Positions 1 through 5,272 of a stretch of 10,840 nucleotides of DNA are shown here, piece by piece. The DNA is from Candidatus Aenigmatarchaeota archaeon. Lineage in GTDB: Archaea; Aenigmatarchaeota; Aenigmatarchaeia; QMZP01. A program made the translations under genes and the position numbers. The DNA is taken from assembly GCA_030672885.1 (NCBI GenBank), contig DAOVFN010000012.1, positions 1 through 10,840 on the forward strand, in the 5' to 3' direction. A model generated the notes under the pieces. That model saw only the letters and a list, made by a program, of their open reading frames with translations, did no database searches and was not told the DNA's origin. Every line of letters begins with the position of its first letter. Positions within the stretch are counted from its first letter, which is position 1.

Positions 1-683
1 CTGAAGAGACATATATACCAATAAAGCCGATATCATATCTCCTGGCAACAGAGAGGTTCTTTCTCCTCACTGTCCTGAGAAAGAGGGGAATCCCGACCAT
101 CAACCTGAATATGGCCAGGTCGACCAGTGCGGCCACCCGGATGGTGGAATCAGGAACGTACCCGATGATAATCAGGACCACTGAAAAGAAGACAGGCATC
201 GTAGTCAAGAACTATAAAGAGGCCAGGGGCATCATAGACGCGCTTGCGCATCTCAACCAGCCCATAGTCATAGAAGAGACCCGCAGGGATATTATATCAG
301 CGTACGTGGCAGAGCCTGGTGTTATGGCCTCGGTCAAGAAGAAGACCAAGGCAACGGATGTGCTGTTTGCTTCAGGGGAGTTCAAGAACCACAGGATAGG
401 CATTGACGAGGAGCAGCTCGCCCTTGAGACTGCCCGGTCCATGGATGCCCATATAGCCAGGGTGGACATCTCCCTGAACGGAGACCCGGTCGTGGTCAAT
501 GTGGAGCTGAATCCAGAACTTATCGGGCCCAGCAAAGCGAGCGGCGTAAACATACCCGGCAGGATAATAGAGTCAGTAAGGGACAACCACAAGTCCTATA
601 CCGAGAGGCCCATCATGCTGAAGTTCTTTGAGGACGCCAAGTCTGTGGTCAGGGACGTCCTGAAGGGCAAGCACCTGCTATAG
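1..683 (+). CDS. RimK-like ATP-grasp ligase, 5' end missing
   Basis: The reading frame is open from the left edge (first full codon at 3) to TAG at 681-683, giving the last 226 residues of a protein that starts outside the window. An internal ATG at 111 is unlikely to be the true start, because the sequence upstream is in frame and protein-like. The C-terminal part fits the ATP-grasp fold of the RimK/LysX/MptN group: the segment VELNPELIGPSKASGVNIPG matches the family's E-x-N metal-binding motif and following glycine-rich stretch, and it is preceded by an acidic/hydrophobic strand pair typical of the grasp domain. Family members join an amino acid (often glutamate) to a carboxyl group using ATP. 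The usual 'K-P...G-S-x-G' ATP loop appears only as a divergent RTTEKKTGIVVK stretch, so substrate and even activity are open. Fold assignment is fairly firm, function is not. Confidence 0.7.
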   Translation, partial: EETYIPIKPISYLLATERFFLLTVLRKRGIPTINLNMARSTSAATRMVESGTYPMIIRTTEKKTGIVVKNYKEARGIIDALAHLNQPIVIEETRRDIISAYVAEPGVMASVKKKTKATDVLFASGEFKNHRIGIDEEQLALETARSMDAHIARVDISLNGDPVVVNVELNPELIGPSKASGVNIPGRIIESVRDNHKSYTERPIMLKFFEDAKSVVRDVLKGKHLL

Positions 684-738
684 GGGTCGCGGGTTGCCCC
701 ATCGGGACAGCATAAGCCATAGTTGATGACACAGCATG

Positions 739-780
739 TTAGAAAAGCTTACTTGAATGTCAGATCACATGATTTTCTAA
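739..780. repeat. 8-bp inverted repeat upstream of the MscS-like gene
   Basis: TTAGAAAA at 739-746 is perfectly complementary to TTTTCTAA at 773-780, with 26 nt between. It lies just before the probable TATA element of the gene at 859. It could be an operator or the 3' end signal of the upstream gene; the A/T-rich composition also allows chance. Confidence 0.3.
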
Positions 781-798
781 AAAATTATGTCATGTACC

Positions 799-815
799 AT
801 ATATTAATATTAAAA
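799..815 (+). promoter_or_regulatory. Probable TATA element for the MscS-like gene
   Basis: The run ATATATTAATATTAAAA stands out in the 175-nt gap after the ATP-grasp gene. With archaeal spacing, transcription would start around 830-840, leaving a short leader before the ATG at 859. A GGGG run at 847-850 could act as a weak ribosome-binding site. Confidence 0.45.
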
Positions 816-858
816 AGGTAAGTATTCTAATCCAAAGCATTGTATCGGGGTATTTTGT

Positions 859-1710
859 ATGTCAATGGAGATTCAGGAATTTGTGCAGTCCCTCTGGACA
901 TGGGTGGTGGGATTCTTCAGCGAATTCGTTCCGAATTACATACTTCCGAACCTGCACATTATAATACAGGTGGCGGTGCTGCTGCTTGTGGCCTATGTGC
1001 TGGGAAGGATATGCAAGGCAGTGGCAGTCAGGCTACTGAGCATAGCCGGGCTGAGAAAGGTGACGGTAAGGAGCTGGACCGATGACATACTCAAAGCAGT
1101 GGGCTACCGGGGAAACATAGTGGGCCTCATAGGCGACATGGTTAAATGGTCTGTCTATATCATAGTGCTGGGCATCATAATAGAGACACTTGGGTTCCCT
1201 GGACTCTTCAATGTCTTTACCCAGATAGCGACCTTTGTGCCGAGGTTTATAATAGCCATACTCATCATAGTCGTGGGCTTCATCATGGCTGATTTCATGG
1301 GCAATGTATTTGAAGAGGCCGGAAGGAGGTTCTTTGCTGACGAAGCCGTGAGCGTCATATCGGGCACAGTGGTCAAATGTGCGGTCGCCCTGGCATCCAT
1401 AGTCATGGCTCTGGGGCTGGTGGGCCTCGATGCCATGGCACTGAATATAATCCTTGCCATTCTGCTGACGGCTGCTGTGGCCATACTGGTACTGGCAATA
1501 AAAGACACGCTTGCGGATTTCACTGCAGGGCTCTACCTCAAGAAGACACTCAATCCCGGCGAGTTCATAAAGGTCAACGGACACAAGGGGCTTGTTGAGA
1601 GGGTGAATGCGATTTCTGTTACGCTCAGGGACGGTGAGAAGAGGATTGTTCTTCCCAATTCATTTCTCGTGAAAACACCATTTGAGAAGCACGGCAAGAG
1701 AAAGAGGTAA
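859..1710 (+). CDS. MscS-family (conserved TM helix) membrane channel-like protein
   Basis: A 283-residue membrane protein. Hydrophobic segments lie near residues 31-55, 93-113, 125-147, 169-190 and 195-214. They are followed by a beta-rich soluble piece, DTLADFTAGLYLKKTLNPGE then IKVNGHKGLVERVNAISVTL and RIVLPNSFLV, which is the layout of the MscS beta-domain: the conserved 'N/D..AG' after the pore helix, the 'G..G.V..I' strand and the closing 'PN' turn. The repeated helix pattern also fits the 'conserved TM helix' proteins grouped with MscS. Such proteins open under membrane tension to release solutes. The protein ends directly after the beta-domain with a basic tail (EKHGKRKR), so the C-terminal alpha/beta vestibule of bacterial MscS is missing. 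ATG at 859 is chosen; ATG at 865 is a close alternative. The next gene follows after 26 nt and may be cotranscribed. Confidence 0.75.
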   Translation: MSMEIQEFVQSLWTWVVGFFSEFVPNYILPNLHIIIQVAVLLLVAYVLGRICKAVAVRLLSIAGLRKVTVRSWTDDILKAVGYRGNIVGLIGDMVKWSVYIIVLGIIIETLGFPGLFNVFTQIATFVPRFIIAILIIVVGFIMADFMGNVFEEAGRRFFADEAVSVISGTVVKCAVALASIVMALGLVGLDAMALNIILAILLTAAVAILVLAIKDTLADFTAGLYLKKTLNPGEFIKVNGHKGLVERVNAISVTLRDGEKRIVLPNSFLVKTPFEKHGKRKR

Positions 1711-1736
1711 ATAGTATCAGCCACATATATTAATTC

Positions 1737-2726
1737 ATGCAGGCATTTTTCAGAAGGGGCTATGTCATATACAAAGAGAAGGGAGAGCACGACTTTACAT
1801 ATGTTGCTCCCCATTCCGGGCCTGCCCTGGAGACCCCGACATCCAGGGACGACAACTCCGAGACCGTGGCCAGCCTGTGCTGGATGAAGACAGGCGGAAC
1901 CCTCATACTCTCCACACTGCCCAGGAAGAGGGCGTTCGGGATAGATTTCAACAGAGGGATTCCCAAAAAAAGCGAATCCATTGAGCTCTTCAGGGACTTC
2001 CTTGGTGACAAGAACCTTCTAAGGCTCCACAATTTCAGGAACAAGTACGCATGGAGCGCGTGCAACGGTGAGGATTACAGGAAGAGGTTCAAGATATACC
2101 AGTCCTTTTGGAACGAGGCCAGGAATGGCAAGAGCGTTGCGCTCATACACTCGGCATTCAACAGGCTGAAGCTCGTGCCCAGCATCATGGATATCTCCAC
2201 CTTTGACGGCATAGGCGTTGACAGGAAGCTGCTGGATGGGATAGTGAAGGACATAAACGATGAGTACAAGGGGTTCTTCAAGGAGATAGACAAGTCCTAT
2301 AAGGCAGTCGTCCTGCTGGAGGAGGAGCGCGCAATAAACAACATAATCAGGGTATCGGAGAAGTTTGGGCTTGATGGCATGAACCCAGATTTTCTGGAGA
2401 ACATAAAGGCAGACCTGGAGGCCATAAGGGCTTGTACAGACAAGGATGTGATGATGGAGCTTGAGAGGGATTTCACTCCCCGCAACTTCCTGCAGGCATC
2501 CAAGAAGGCCCTGCTGAACATGGAGCCTCCCAAGGTGACTGTAGAGCACTTCTTTAAGTGCATGAAGTCCGTGGCGCCCAAGAAGCAGCTCATGGGAAGA
2601 AGGAAACACCCCAAGGGAAGGACTGTCATGAACATCGAGTGCAGCAGGTTCATAAGCTTCTGGTATCCAAATGAGGCAGCGGATATGATAGTCAGGATTC
2701 TGGAAATGGTTCACGAAACAGGTTAG
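1737..2726 (+). CDS. N-formylglutamate amidohydrolase-like protein (tentative)
   Basis: A soluble 329-residue protein. I do not recognise it outright, but its N-terminal third resembles the N-formylglutamate amidohydrolase (HutG-type) family: a strand leading to PHSG (residues 25-28), an R-D-D at 37-39, and FGIDFNR (67-73), where the family has 'vDlNR' after 'R'. Near the C-terminus NIECSRF (299-305) could be the family's 'iE..R' segment. These would place metal or substrate contacts at H26, D38, N72-R73 and E301. The middle (about 150-270) is helical and charged and matches nothing I know. The family hydrolyses formyl or acyl amide bonds, but the substrate cannot be guessed. An in-frame TAA at 1731-1733 fixes ATG 1737 as the first possible start. 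It lies 26 nt after the MscS-like gene, with an AT-rich element (1724-1735) between. Confidence 0.45.
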   Translation: MQAFFRRGYVIYKEKGEHDFTYVAPHSGPALETPTSRDDNSETVASLCWMKTGGTLILSTLPRKRAFGIDFNRGIPKKSESIELFRDFLGDKNLLRLHNFRNKYAWSACNGEDYRKRFKIYQSFWNEARNGKSVALIHSAFNRLKLVPSIMDISTFDGIGVDRKLLDGIVKDINDEYKGFFKEIDKSYKAVVLLEEERAINNIIRVSEKFGLDGMNPDFLENIKADLEAIRACTDKDVMMELERDFTPRNFLQASKKALLNMEPPKVTVEHFFKCMKSVAPKKQLMGRRKHPKGRTVMNIECSRFISFWYPNEAADMIVRILEMVHETG

Positions 2727-2750
2727 AGACTCAGTGGGCCTGCCAGAGGC

Positions 2751-2822
2751 GTGACAGTTTTGCTGTCACTGCCTGCCAACAAAGTTGGCAGGGGCAGTGC
2801 ACTCTTGTGCTGAAGCACAAGA
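2751..2822 (+). ncRNA. Three tandem hairpins, possible structured RNA or 3' end signal
   Basis: Three hairpins without mismatches follow each other: GTGACAG/CTGTCAC with loop TTTTG (2751-2769); CCTGCCAAC/GTTGGCAGG with loop AAA (2772-2792); and TCTTGTGC/GCACAAGA with loop TGAA (2803-2822). Only 2 and 10 nt separate them. They start 24 nt after the stop codon of the preceding gene, so they could be the 3' part of that mRNA, a processing or termination signal, or a small RNA. No known RNA family (SRP, RNase P, C/D or H/ACA guide) was recognised. The structure is seen; the role is inferred. Confidence 0.4.
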
Positions 2823-2918
2823 TCTCTCGTCTGCTTTGCATAGATAGAGACAAGATTTAGTCAGATGTTACAGAAAAGCAATATTAGGCGTTCTCTATAC
2901 GTCGCCATTGGAATTATA

Positions 2919-2955
2919 GTACCTGACATATTTTTTTTGGAATAGTGTCAGGTAC
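2919..2955. repeat. 10-bp inverted repeat enclosing a T-run
   Basis: GTACCTGACA (2919-2928) is perfectly complementary to TGTCAGGTAC (2946-2955). The 17-nt loop contains eight T in a row (2931-2938). The arms resemble the short palindromes spread by REP-type or MITE-like elements, but only one copy is present here and no transposase is near. On the plus strand the T-run alone could also work as an archaeal terminator. Confidence 0.45.
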
Positions 2956-3068
2956 AACTAGCAAAGGACACTTTCCGATTTATTATGCCCTTTACTATAA
3001 CTCATTTGTGCTTGGGAGTGAATGGCTTGCCTTGCCCCTCTTCCAGGCTTCCCACACTCATAAAATCA

Positions 3069-3080
3069 CTTTAAATATGC
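3069..3080 (+). promoter_or_regulatory. TATA element (box A) of tRNA-Arg
   Basis: CTTTAAATATG lies about 28 nt upstream of the first base of the tRNA (3103), the usual distance for an archaeal box A. The region around it is otherwise less A/T-rich, so the element stands out. Confidence 0.65.
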
Positions 3081-3140
3081 TCCGCATAACTTAATAGATT
3101 GTGCCCCCGTAGCTCAGCTGGATAGAGCACTGGCCTTCTA

Positions 3141-3201
3141 TGGGCCTCTTCAGGTTTAGAAGGGTTGAGCCCTGGCTCAGGCCAGGGTGATGAGAGAGGC
3201 A
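3141..3201 (+). other. Canonical 37/38 intron of tRNA-Arg (61 nt)
   Basis: The anticodon stem CTGGC/GCCAG is followed by a 4-bp helix CTTC (3135-3138) with GAGG (3196-3199, one G-U), flanked by the bulges TA^T (3139-3141) and CA^A (3200-3202). Cutting after the second bulge base gives exactly the expected 37/38 junction. Inside, CCCTGGC (3170-3176) and GCCAGGG (3181-3187) form a 7-bp hairpin with loop TCAG. Confidence 0.85.
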
Positions 3202-3221
3202 AGCCAGGGGTCGCGGGTTCG

Positions 3222-3261
3222 AAATAAACTTTTTTCAAGAAAAGGCTTAAGCCAAAAGGAG
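3222..3261 (+). repeat. Conserved 5' block of the T-loop introns, copy 1 (tRNA-Arg)
   Basis: This 40-nt block, starting with the last exon bases, matches 3485-3524 at 37 of 40 positions without gaps. The differences are TT against CC at the start of the T-run and one C against T. The purine-rich half, CAAGAAAAGG then TTAAGCCAAAAGGAG, is unchanged. The intron ends are also alike: GAAAGAAGATTATGGAAAT at 3353-3371 here, GAAAGAGGTTTGGTAAAT at 3555-3572 in tRNA-Pro. Confidence 0.9.
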
Positions 3262-3370
3262 CTTCGCTTCACTTCGTTGCGCTTGCTTCCATTAATATGG
3301 AAGGTGGTCGGTGTCTTGGAGACCACATCCTCCTTGCTTAAGCTTCTTTTTTGAAAGAAGATTATGGAAA
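3224..3370 (+). other. T-loop (59/60) intron of tRNA-Arg (147 nt)
   Basis: The T-loop reads TTCGAA, then runs into unrelated sequence until T3371 followed by CCCTC and the acceptor strand. BHB geometry is complete: TTCG (3218-3221) pairs with TGGA (3365-3368) using U-A, U-G, C-G and G-U; the bulges are AA^A (3222-3224) and AA^T (3369-3371). Beyond this, CTTTTTTC (3229-3236) pairs with GAAAGAAG (3353-3360), and GCTTAAGC at 3245-3252 can pair with its second copy at 3336-3343. AAGGAG (3256-3261) pairs with CTCCTT (3330-3335). The core has two hairpins, CTTCCAT/ATGGAAG (3286-3303) and GTGGTC/GACCAC (3304-3326). The AAAT direct repeat at both ends makes the exact cut uncertain by a base or two; 3224-3370 gives a normal 7-nt loop. 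Its first 40 nt, with flanking bases, match those of the tRNA-Pro intron. Confidence 0.8.
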
Positions 3371-3386
3371 TCCCTCCGGGGGCGCT

Positions 3387-3399
3387 CATATATATAAAT
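3387..3399 (+). promoter_or_regulatory. TATA element of tRNA-Pro
   Basis: CATATATATAAAT begins three bases after the end of tRNA-Arg and lies about 30-38 nt upstream of the tRNA-Pro 5' end (3427). tRNA-Pro therefore probably has its own promoter rather than depending on read-through. Confidence 0.6.
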
Positions 3400-3484
3400 C
3401 GCAAGGGAAAAGATACAGGAGCCAATGGGGCTATGGTGTAGCTTGGTCTAGCATTGGAGCCTGGGGGGCTTCAGACCCCGGTTC

Positions 3485-3524
3485 AAATAAACCCTTTTCA
3501 AGAAAAGGTTTAAGCCAAAAGGAG
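3485..3524 (+). repeat. Conserved 5' block of the T-loop introns, copy 2 (tRNA-Pro)
   Basis: Second copy of the block at 3222-3261. Here the purine-rich part (3500-3520) faces only three bases on the other strand in the predicted fold, so most of it is unpaired, yet it is as well kept as the paired part. Confidence 0.9.
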
Positions 3525-3571
3525 TGCTCCTCCGAAACTTCGGAACACTTCCACGAAAGAGGTTTGGTAAA
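3488..3571 (+). other. T-loop (59/60) intron of tRNA-Pro (84 nt)
   Basis: The intron interrupts TTCAAA^T. The T-stem CCCGG/CCGGG and an intron helix AAACC (3489-3493)/GGTTT (3561-3565) are separated by exactly 7 nt on each strand, the 4+3 spacing of a BHB, but only two of the four central pairs (TTCA with GGTA) can form, so this is a relaxed version. The helix continues as TTTTC (3495-3499) with GAAAG (3555-3559). GGAGTG (3521-3526) pairs with CACTTC (3546-3551), and TCCGA/TCGGA (3531-3544) forms the tip. A competing local hairpin (3489-3511) is possible. AAAT directly repeats at 3485-3488 and 3569-3572. Confidence 0.8.
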
Positions 3572-3585
3572 TCCGGGTAGCCCCA

Positions 3586-5226
3586 TTACATCTTTTCCAG
3601 AATCCCCGCTACCCTTTCCTGCCCTAGGGCCAGGATGAACGGAGCGAGCCTGGGACCGGAATCACTGTTTATCAGGACCTTGTAGGTTGCACTGAAGAAA
3701 TCAGGCGCTGTTATGCCGTGCTTCTTGGAGATGTCCCAGAACATGTCATAGAGTTCTTCTTCCCTCAGGGGCTTTCCAGACAGCCTCCTGGCAAGGTCAC
3801 CTAGGGCAGCCTTCTGGCCACCCGAAAGCCCTGACAGTGCCTTGGGGTCAGGTCTCTCTGAGACCTCTATCCTGTAGTGCGGGGCAGCATAGAGCCTGGC
3901 CCAGTTCCCTGCAAGTTCGAGCCTTTTCTTCACTGCATTGAGCTCTGTTTTTGAGGGCCTGTCTCCCAGGTGGCCTGTTGACTGGAGTATGCTCACAGCC
4001 CTGTCCAGGAAGCCCCTGCCTGACACCACCTGGCTTATCACAGAGGCGAACTGGTAGGGAATCCTGAGCGGCATCCTTTTGGGCATGTCCTTGCTGGACA
4101 TCCAGTACTGCCTCATGACATTCTTTTTCTCCCTTATGTTGCTCTCTCTTTCCTTGCCGAAGTATATCCTCTCAGATCGCTCGAAGTCATCTATGAGAAG
4201 TATGATGTTCTCCAGGTCAAGGTCCCGCTGCTTGGCGGGCTTCTTGGTGTAATAGTACAGGAACGCCTCGGGCTCCATTATCTTCAGCATGTCCTGAACT
4301 ATGTAGACGTTTCCCACAGAGGCGGACATCTTCTTCCCGTTCACGAGGAAGAACTCGTAGACGAATGGTATGGGAGGCTCGATATCAAAGACCTTCCTGG
4401 CTATCTCCTGGCCACTTATCCAGGAGCCTGCTGCGTGGTCCTTGCCGAATGGCTCGTATGTTGTCCTGAAAATCGACCACATGGCCGCCCATTCGAAACG
4501 CCATTGCAGCTTGCCCTCGCTCCAGGGAATCTCGCCCCTGAAGCCGCACCCCTCACTCTTCCTCTTCTTTATGGCCTTGCCACCGCAGGTGAAGCAGACC
4601 CTTTTGCTCTTCAGGTCGAATGAGCTCACATTGGCAAGGCGGCCGCACTCCGGGCATATCGCGTCAAATGGAATGTAATCACTGGACTTGGTCTTCTGGT
4701 ACCTGGATACAATCTCCCCTGCCTTGCCAGCCCTTTCAAAGACCATCCTGATGCAGGACTCGAACCTTCCCTGCTTGTAAAGCTCGTCCACTGAGTAGAG
4801 TTTTGGATTCATCCCCAGGGCATGGACGCCGTCCATCCATACTTTGGTAAAGTGCTCTGACCAGGAGCTGCAGCACCCGAACGGATCGGGTATCCTGCAC
4901 AGTGGCATGCCCAGGAACCTTGATATGTTCTTGAACCTTGCTGATTCGTGCCACCTGCCGTCGAGGTCAGTGAGCCTTTTCGGGACGTCCTTGAGGGGGT
5001 CCCTGTCGTCTGTGGTGTGGACGAAATCGGCTCTTATCCCCTTCTCGAGCAGGGACTTGTACGGAAAATATGCCCTGGCCACGTCATTAAGGTTGCCTAT
5101 GTGCTTGCCCCCCGACGGGGTCTGCTGGCACTTTATGTTAGGGGGTCTCTTCTCCCTTCTGGAGCGCTCGATAATCCTGTCAGCGAGCTGGTCTGCCCAG
5201 AACAGGGACTGCGCCTCTTTTTTCAT
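3586..5226 (-). CDS. lysS: Class I lysyl-tRNA synthetase
   Basis: A 546-residue enzyme that attaches lysine to tRNA-Lys with ATP in the cytoplasm. It is the class I (LysK-type) form found mainly in archaea. TPSGGKHIGNLND holds the HIGH-type signature (HIGN at 42-45, the usual form in this family) and GKKMSAS (297-303) the KMSKS-type loop. Two cysteine pairs, CPECG (191-195) and CFTCGG (211-216), fit the zinc-binding insertion, and GKDHAAGSW (261-269) is another family block before the C-terminal helical anticodon-binding part. Length is normal and the gene looks intact. The start is ATG at 5226-5224. A TATA-like element 25 nt upstream suggests a leaderless transcript. The gene lies 46 nt after scpB on the same strand, and its stop codon touches the 3' end of tRNA-Pro on the other strand. 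Confidence 0.95.
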   Translation of the reverse strand: MKKEAQSLFWADQLADRIIERSRREKRPPNIKCQQTPSGGKHIGNLNDVARAYFPYKSLLEKGIRADFVHTTDDRDPLKDVPKRLTDLDGRWHESARFKNISRFLGMPLCRIPDPFGCCSSWSEHFTKVWMDGVHALGMNPKLYSVDELYKQGRFESCIRMVFERAGKAGEIVSRYQKTKSSDYIPFDAICPECGRLANVSSFDLKSKRVCFTCGGKAIKKRKSEGCGFRGEIPWSEGKLQWRFEWAAMWSIFRTTYEPFGKDHAAGSWISGQEIARKVFDIEPPIPFVYEFFLVNGKKMSASVGNVYIVQDMLKIMEPEAFLYYYTKKPAKQRDLDLENIILLIDDFERSERIYFGKERESNIREKKNVMRQYWMSSKDMPKRMPLRIPYQFASVISQVVSGRGFLDRAVSILQSTGHLGDRPSKTELNAVKKRLELAGNWARLYAAPHYRIEVSERPDPKALSGLSGGQKAALGDLARRLSGKPLREEELYDMFWDISKKHGITAPDFFSATYKVLINSDSGPRLAPFILALGQERVAGILEKM

Positions 5227-5244
5227 GGAGAGTAATTGGCAGAA

Positions 5245-5256
5245 GAATTAATAAAA
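5245..5256 (-). promoter_or_regulatory. TATA element of lysS
   Basis: On the minus strand TTTTATTAATTC is centred about 25 nt before the lysS ATG, which would make the mRNA start at or next to the start codon. No ribosome-binding site is visible, in line with that. Confidence 0.5.
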
Positions 5257-5272
5257 GCAGGCCGTGAGGGAG

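Larger units (their letters stand above)
2727..3102. other. Gene-free stretch before the tRNA genes
   Basis: About 376 nt without a convincing reading frame. The first 100 nt hold three perfect hairpins one after another (2751-2822). At 2919-2955 there is a 10-bp inverted repeat around a T-run. The last 35 nt carry the promoter of tRNA-Arg. Nothing recognisable was seen in 2851-2918 or 2956-3068. Confidence 0.6.
3103..3384 (+). tRNA. tRNA-Arg(UCU) with two introns
   Basis: Exons 3103-3140, 3202-3223 and 3371-3384 join to a 74-nt tRNA. Acceptor arms GCCCCCG (3103-3109) and CGGGGGC (3377-3383) pair fully. The D-arm is GCTC/GAGC, the anticodon stem CTGGC/GCCAG (3130-3134, 3203-3207), and the anticodon TCT is at 3137-3139, so it reads AGA and, by wobble, AGG, the main Arg codon of the neighbouring genes. 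The T-arm is GCGGG + TTCGAA, then after the second intron T + CCCTC; this leaves a C50-U64 mismatch, where similar tRNAs have a G-C pair. The discriminator is G3384 and CCA is not encoded. The first intron sits at 37/38, the second at 59/60. Both junctions show BHB spacing, so the tRNA splicing endonuclease probably removes both. Confidence 0.9.
3427..3585 (+). tRNA. tRNA-Pro(GGG) with a T-loop intron
   Basis: Exons 3427-3487 and 3572-3585 join to a 75-nt tRNA. Acceptor arms GGGGCTA (3427-3433) and TAGCCCC (3578-3584) pair fully. The D-stem GTGT/GCAT pairs with two G-U wobbles. The anticodon stem GGAGC/GCTTC encloses the loop CTGGGGG, giving anticodon GGG at 3463-3465 (proline CCC/CCU). The variable region is AGAC. 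The T-stem CCCGG (3477-3481) pairs with CCGGG (3573-3577), and the spliced loop is TTCAAAT. The discriminator is A3585 and no CCA is encoded. There is no intron at 37/38. The gene ends directly beside the stop codon of the convergent lysS gene. Confidence 0.9.

Noticed and set aside
212..592. Minus-strand frame of 126 codons opposite the ATP-grasp gene
   Set aside because: Antisense shadow of a recognisable protein; no family features.
840..1085. Plus-strand frame of 81 codons starting at 840
   Set aside because: It overlaps the MscS-like gene in another frame, whose product has a clear membrane and beta-domain pattern.
3187..3193. GTGATGA in the tRNA-Arg 37/38 intron as box C of a C/D guide RNA
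   Set aside because: No box D (CTGA) follows at a suitable distance within the intron and no second box pair is present.
3222..3371. Integrated mobile element with AAAT target duplications
   Set aside because: The AAAT repeats flank the insert, but the same position and BHB geometry in two tRNAs fit introns better; the repeat equals natural T-loop bases. An origin by insertion remains possible.
3177..3425. Minus-strand open frame of 82 codons across the tRNA-Arg introns
   Set aside because: It overlaps tRNA exons and introns explained by base pairing, has no ribosome-binding site, and its sequence looks random.
3224..3571. Group I self-splicing introns in the T-loops
   Set aside because: At 147 and 84 nt they are too short for a group I core, no conserved core elements are seen, and the junctions have BHB spacing instead.
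3351..3638. Plus-strand open frame of 95 codons across tRNA-Pro
   Set aside because: It runs through a complete tRNA gene and into lysS antisense; no protein-like composition.
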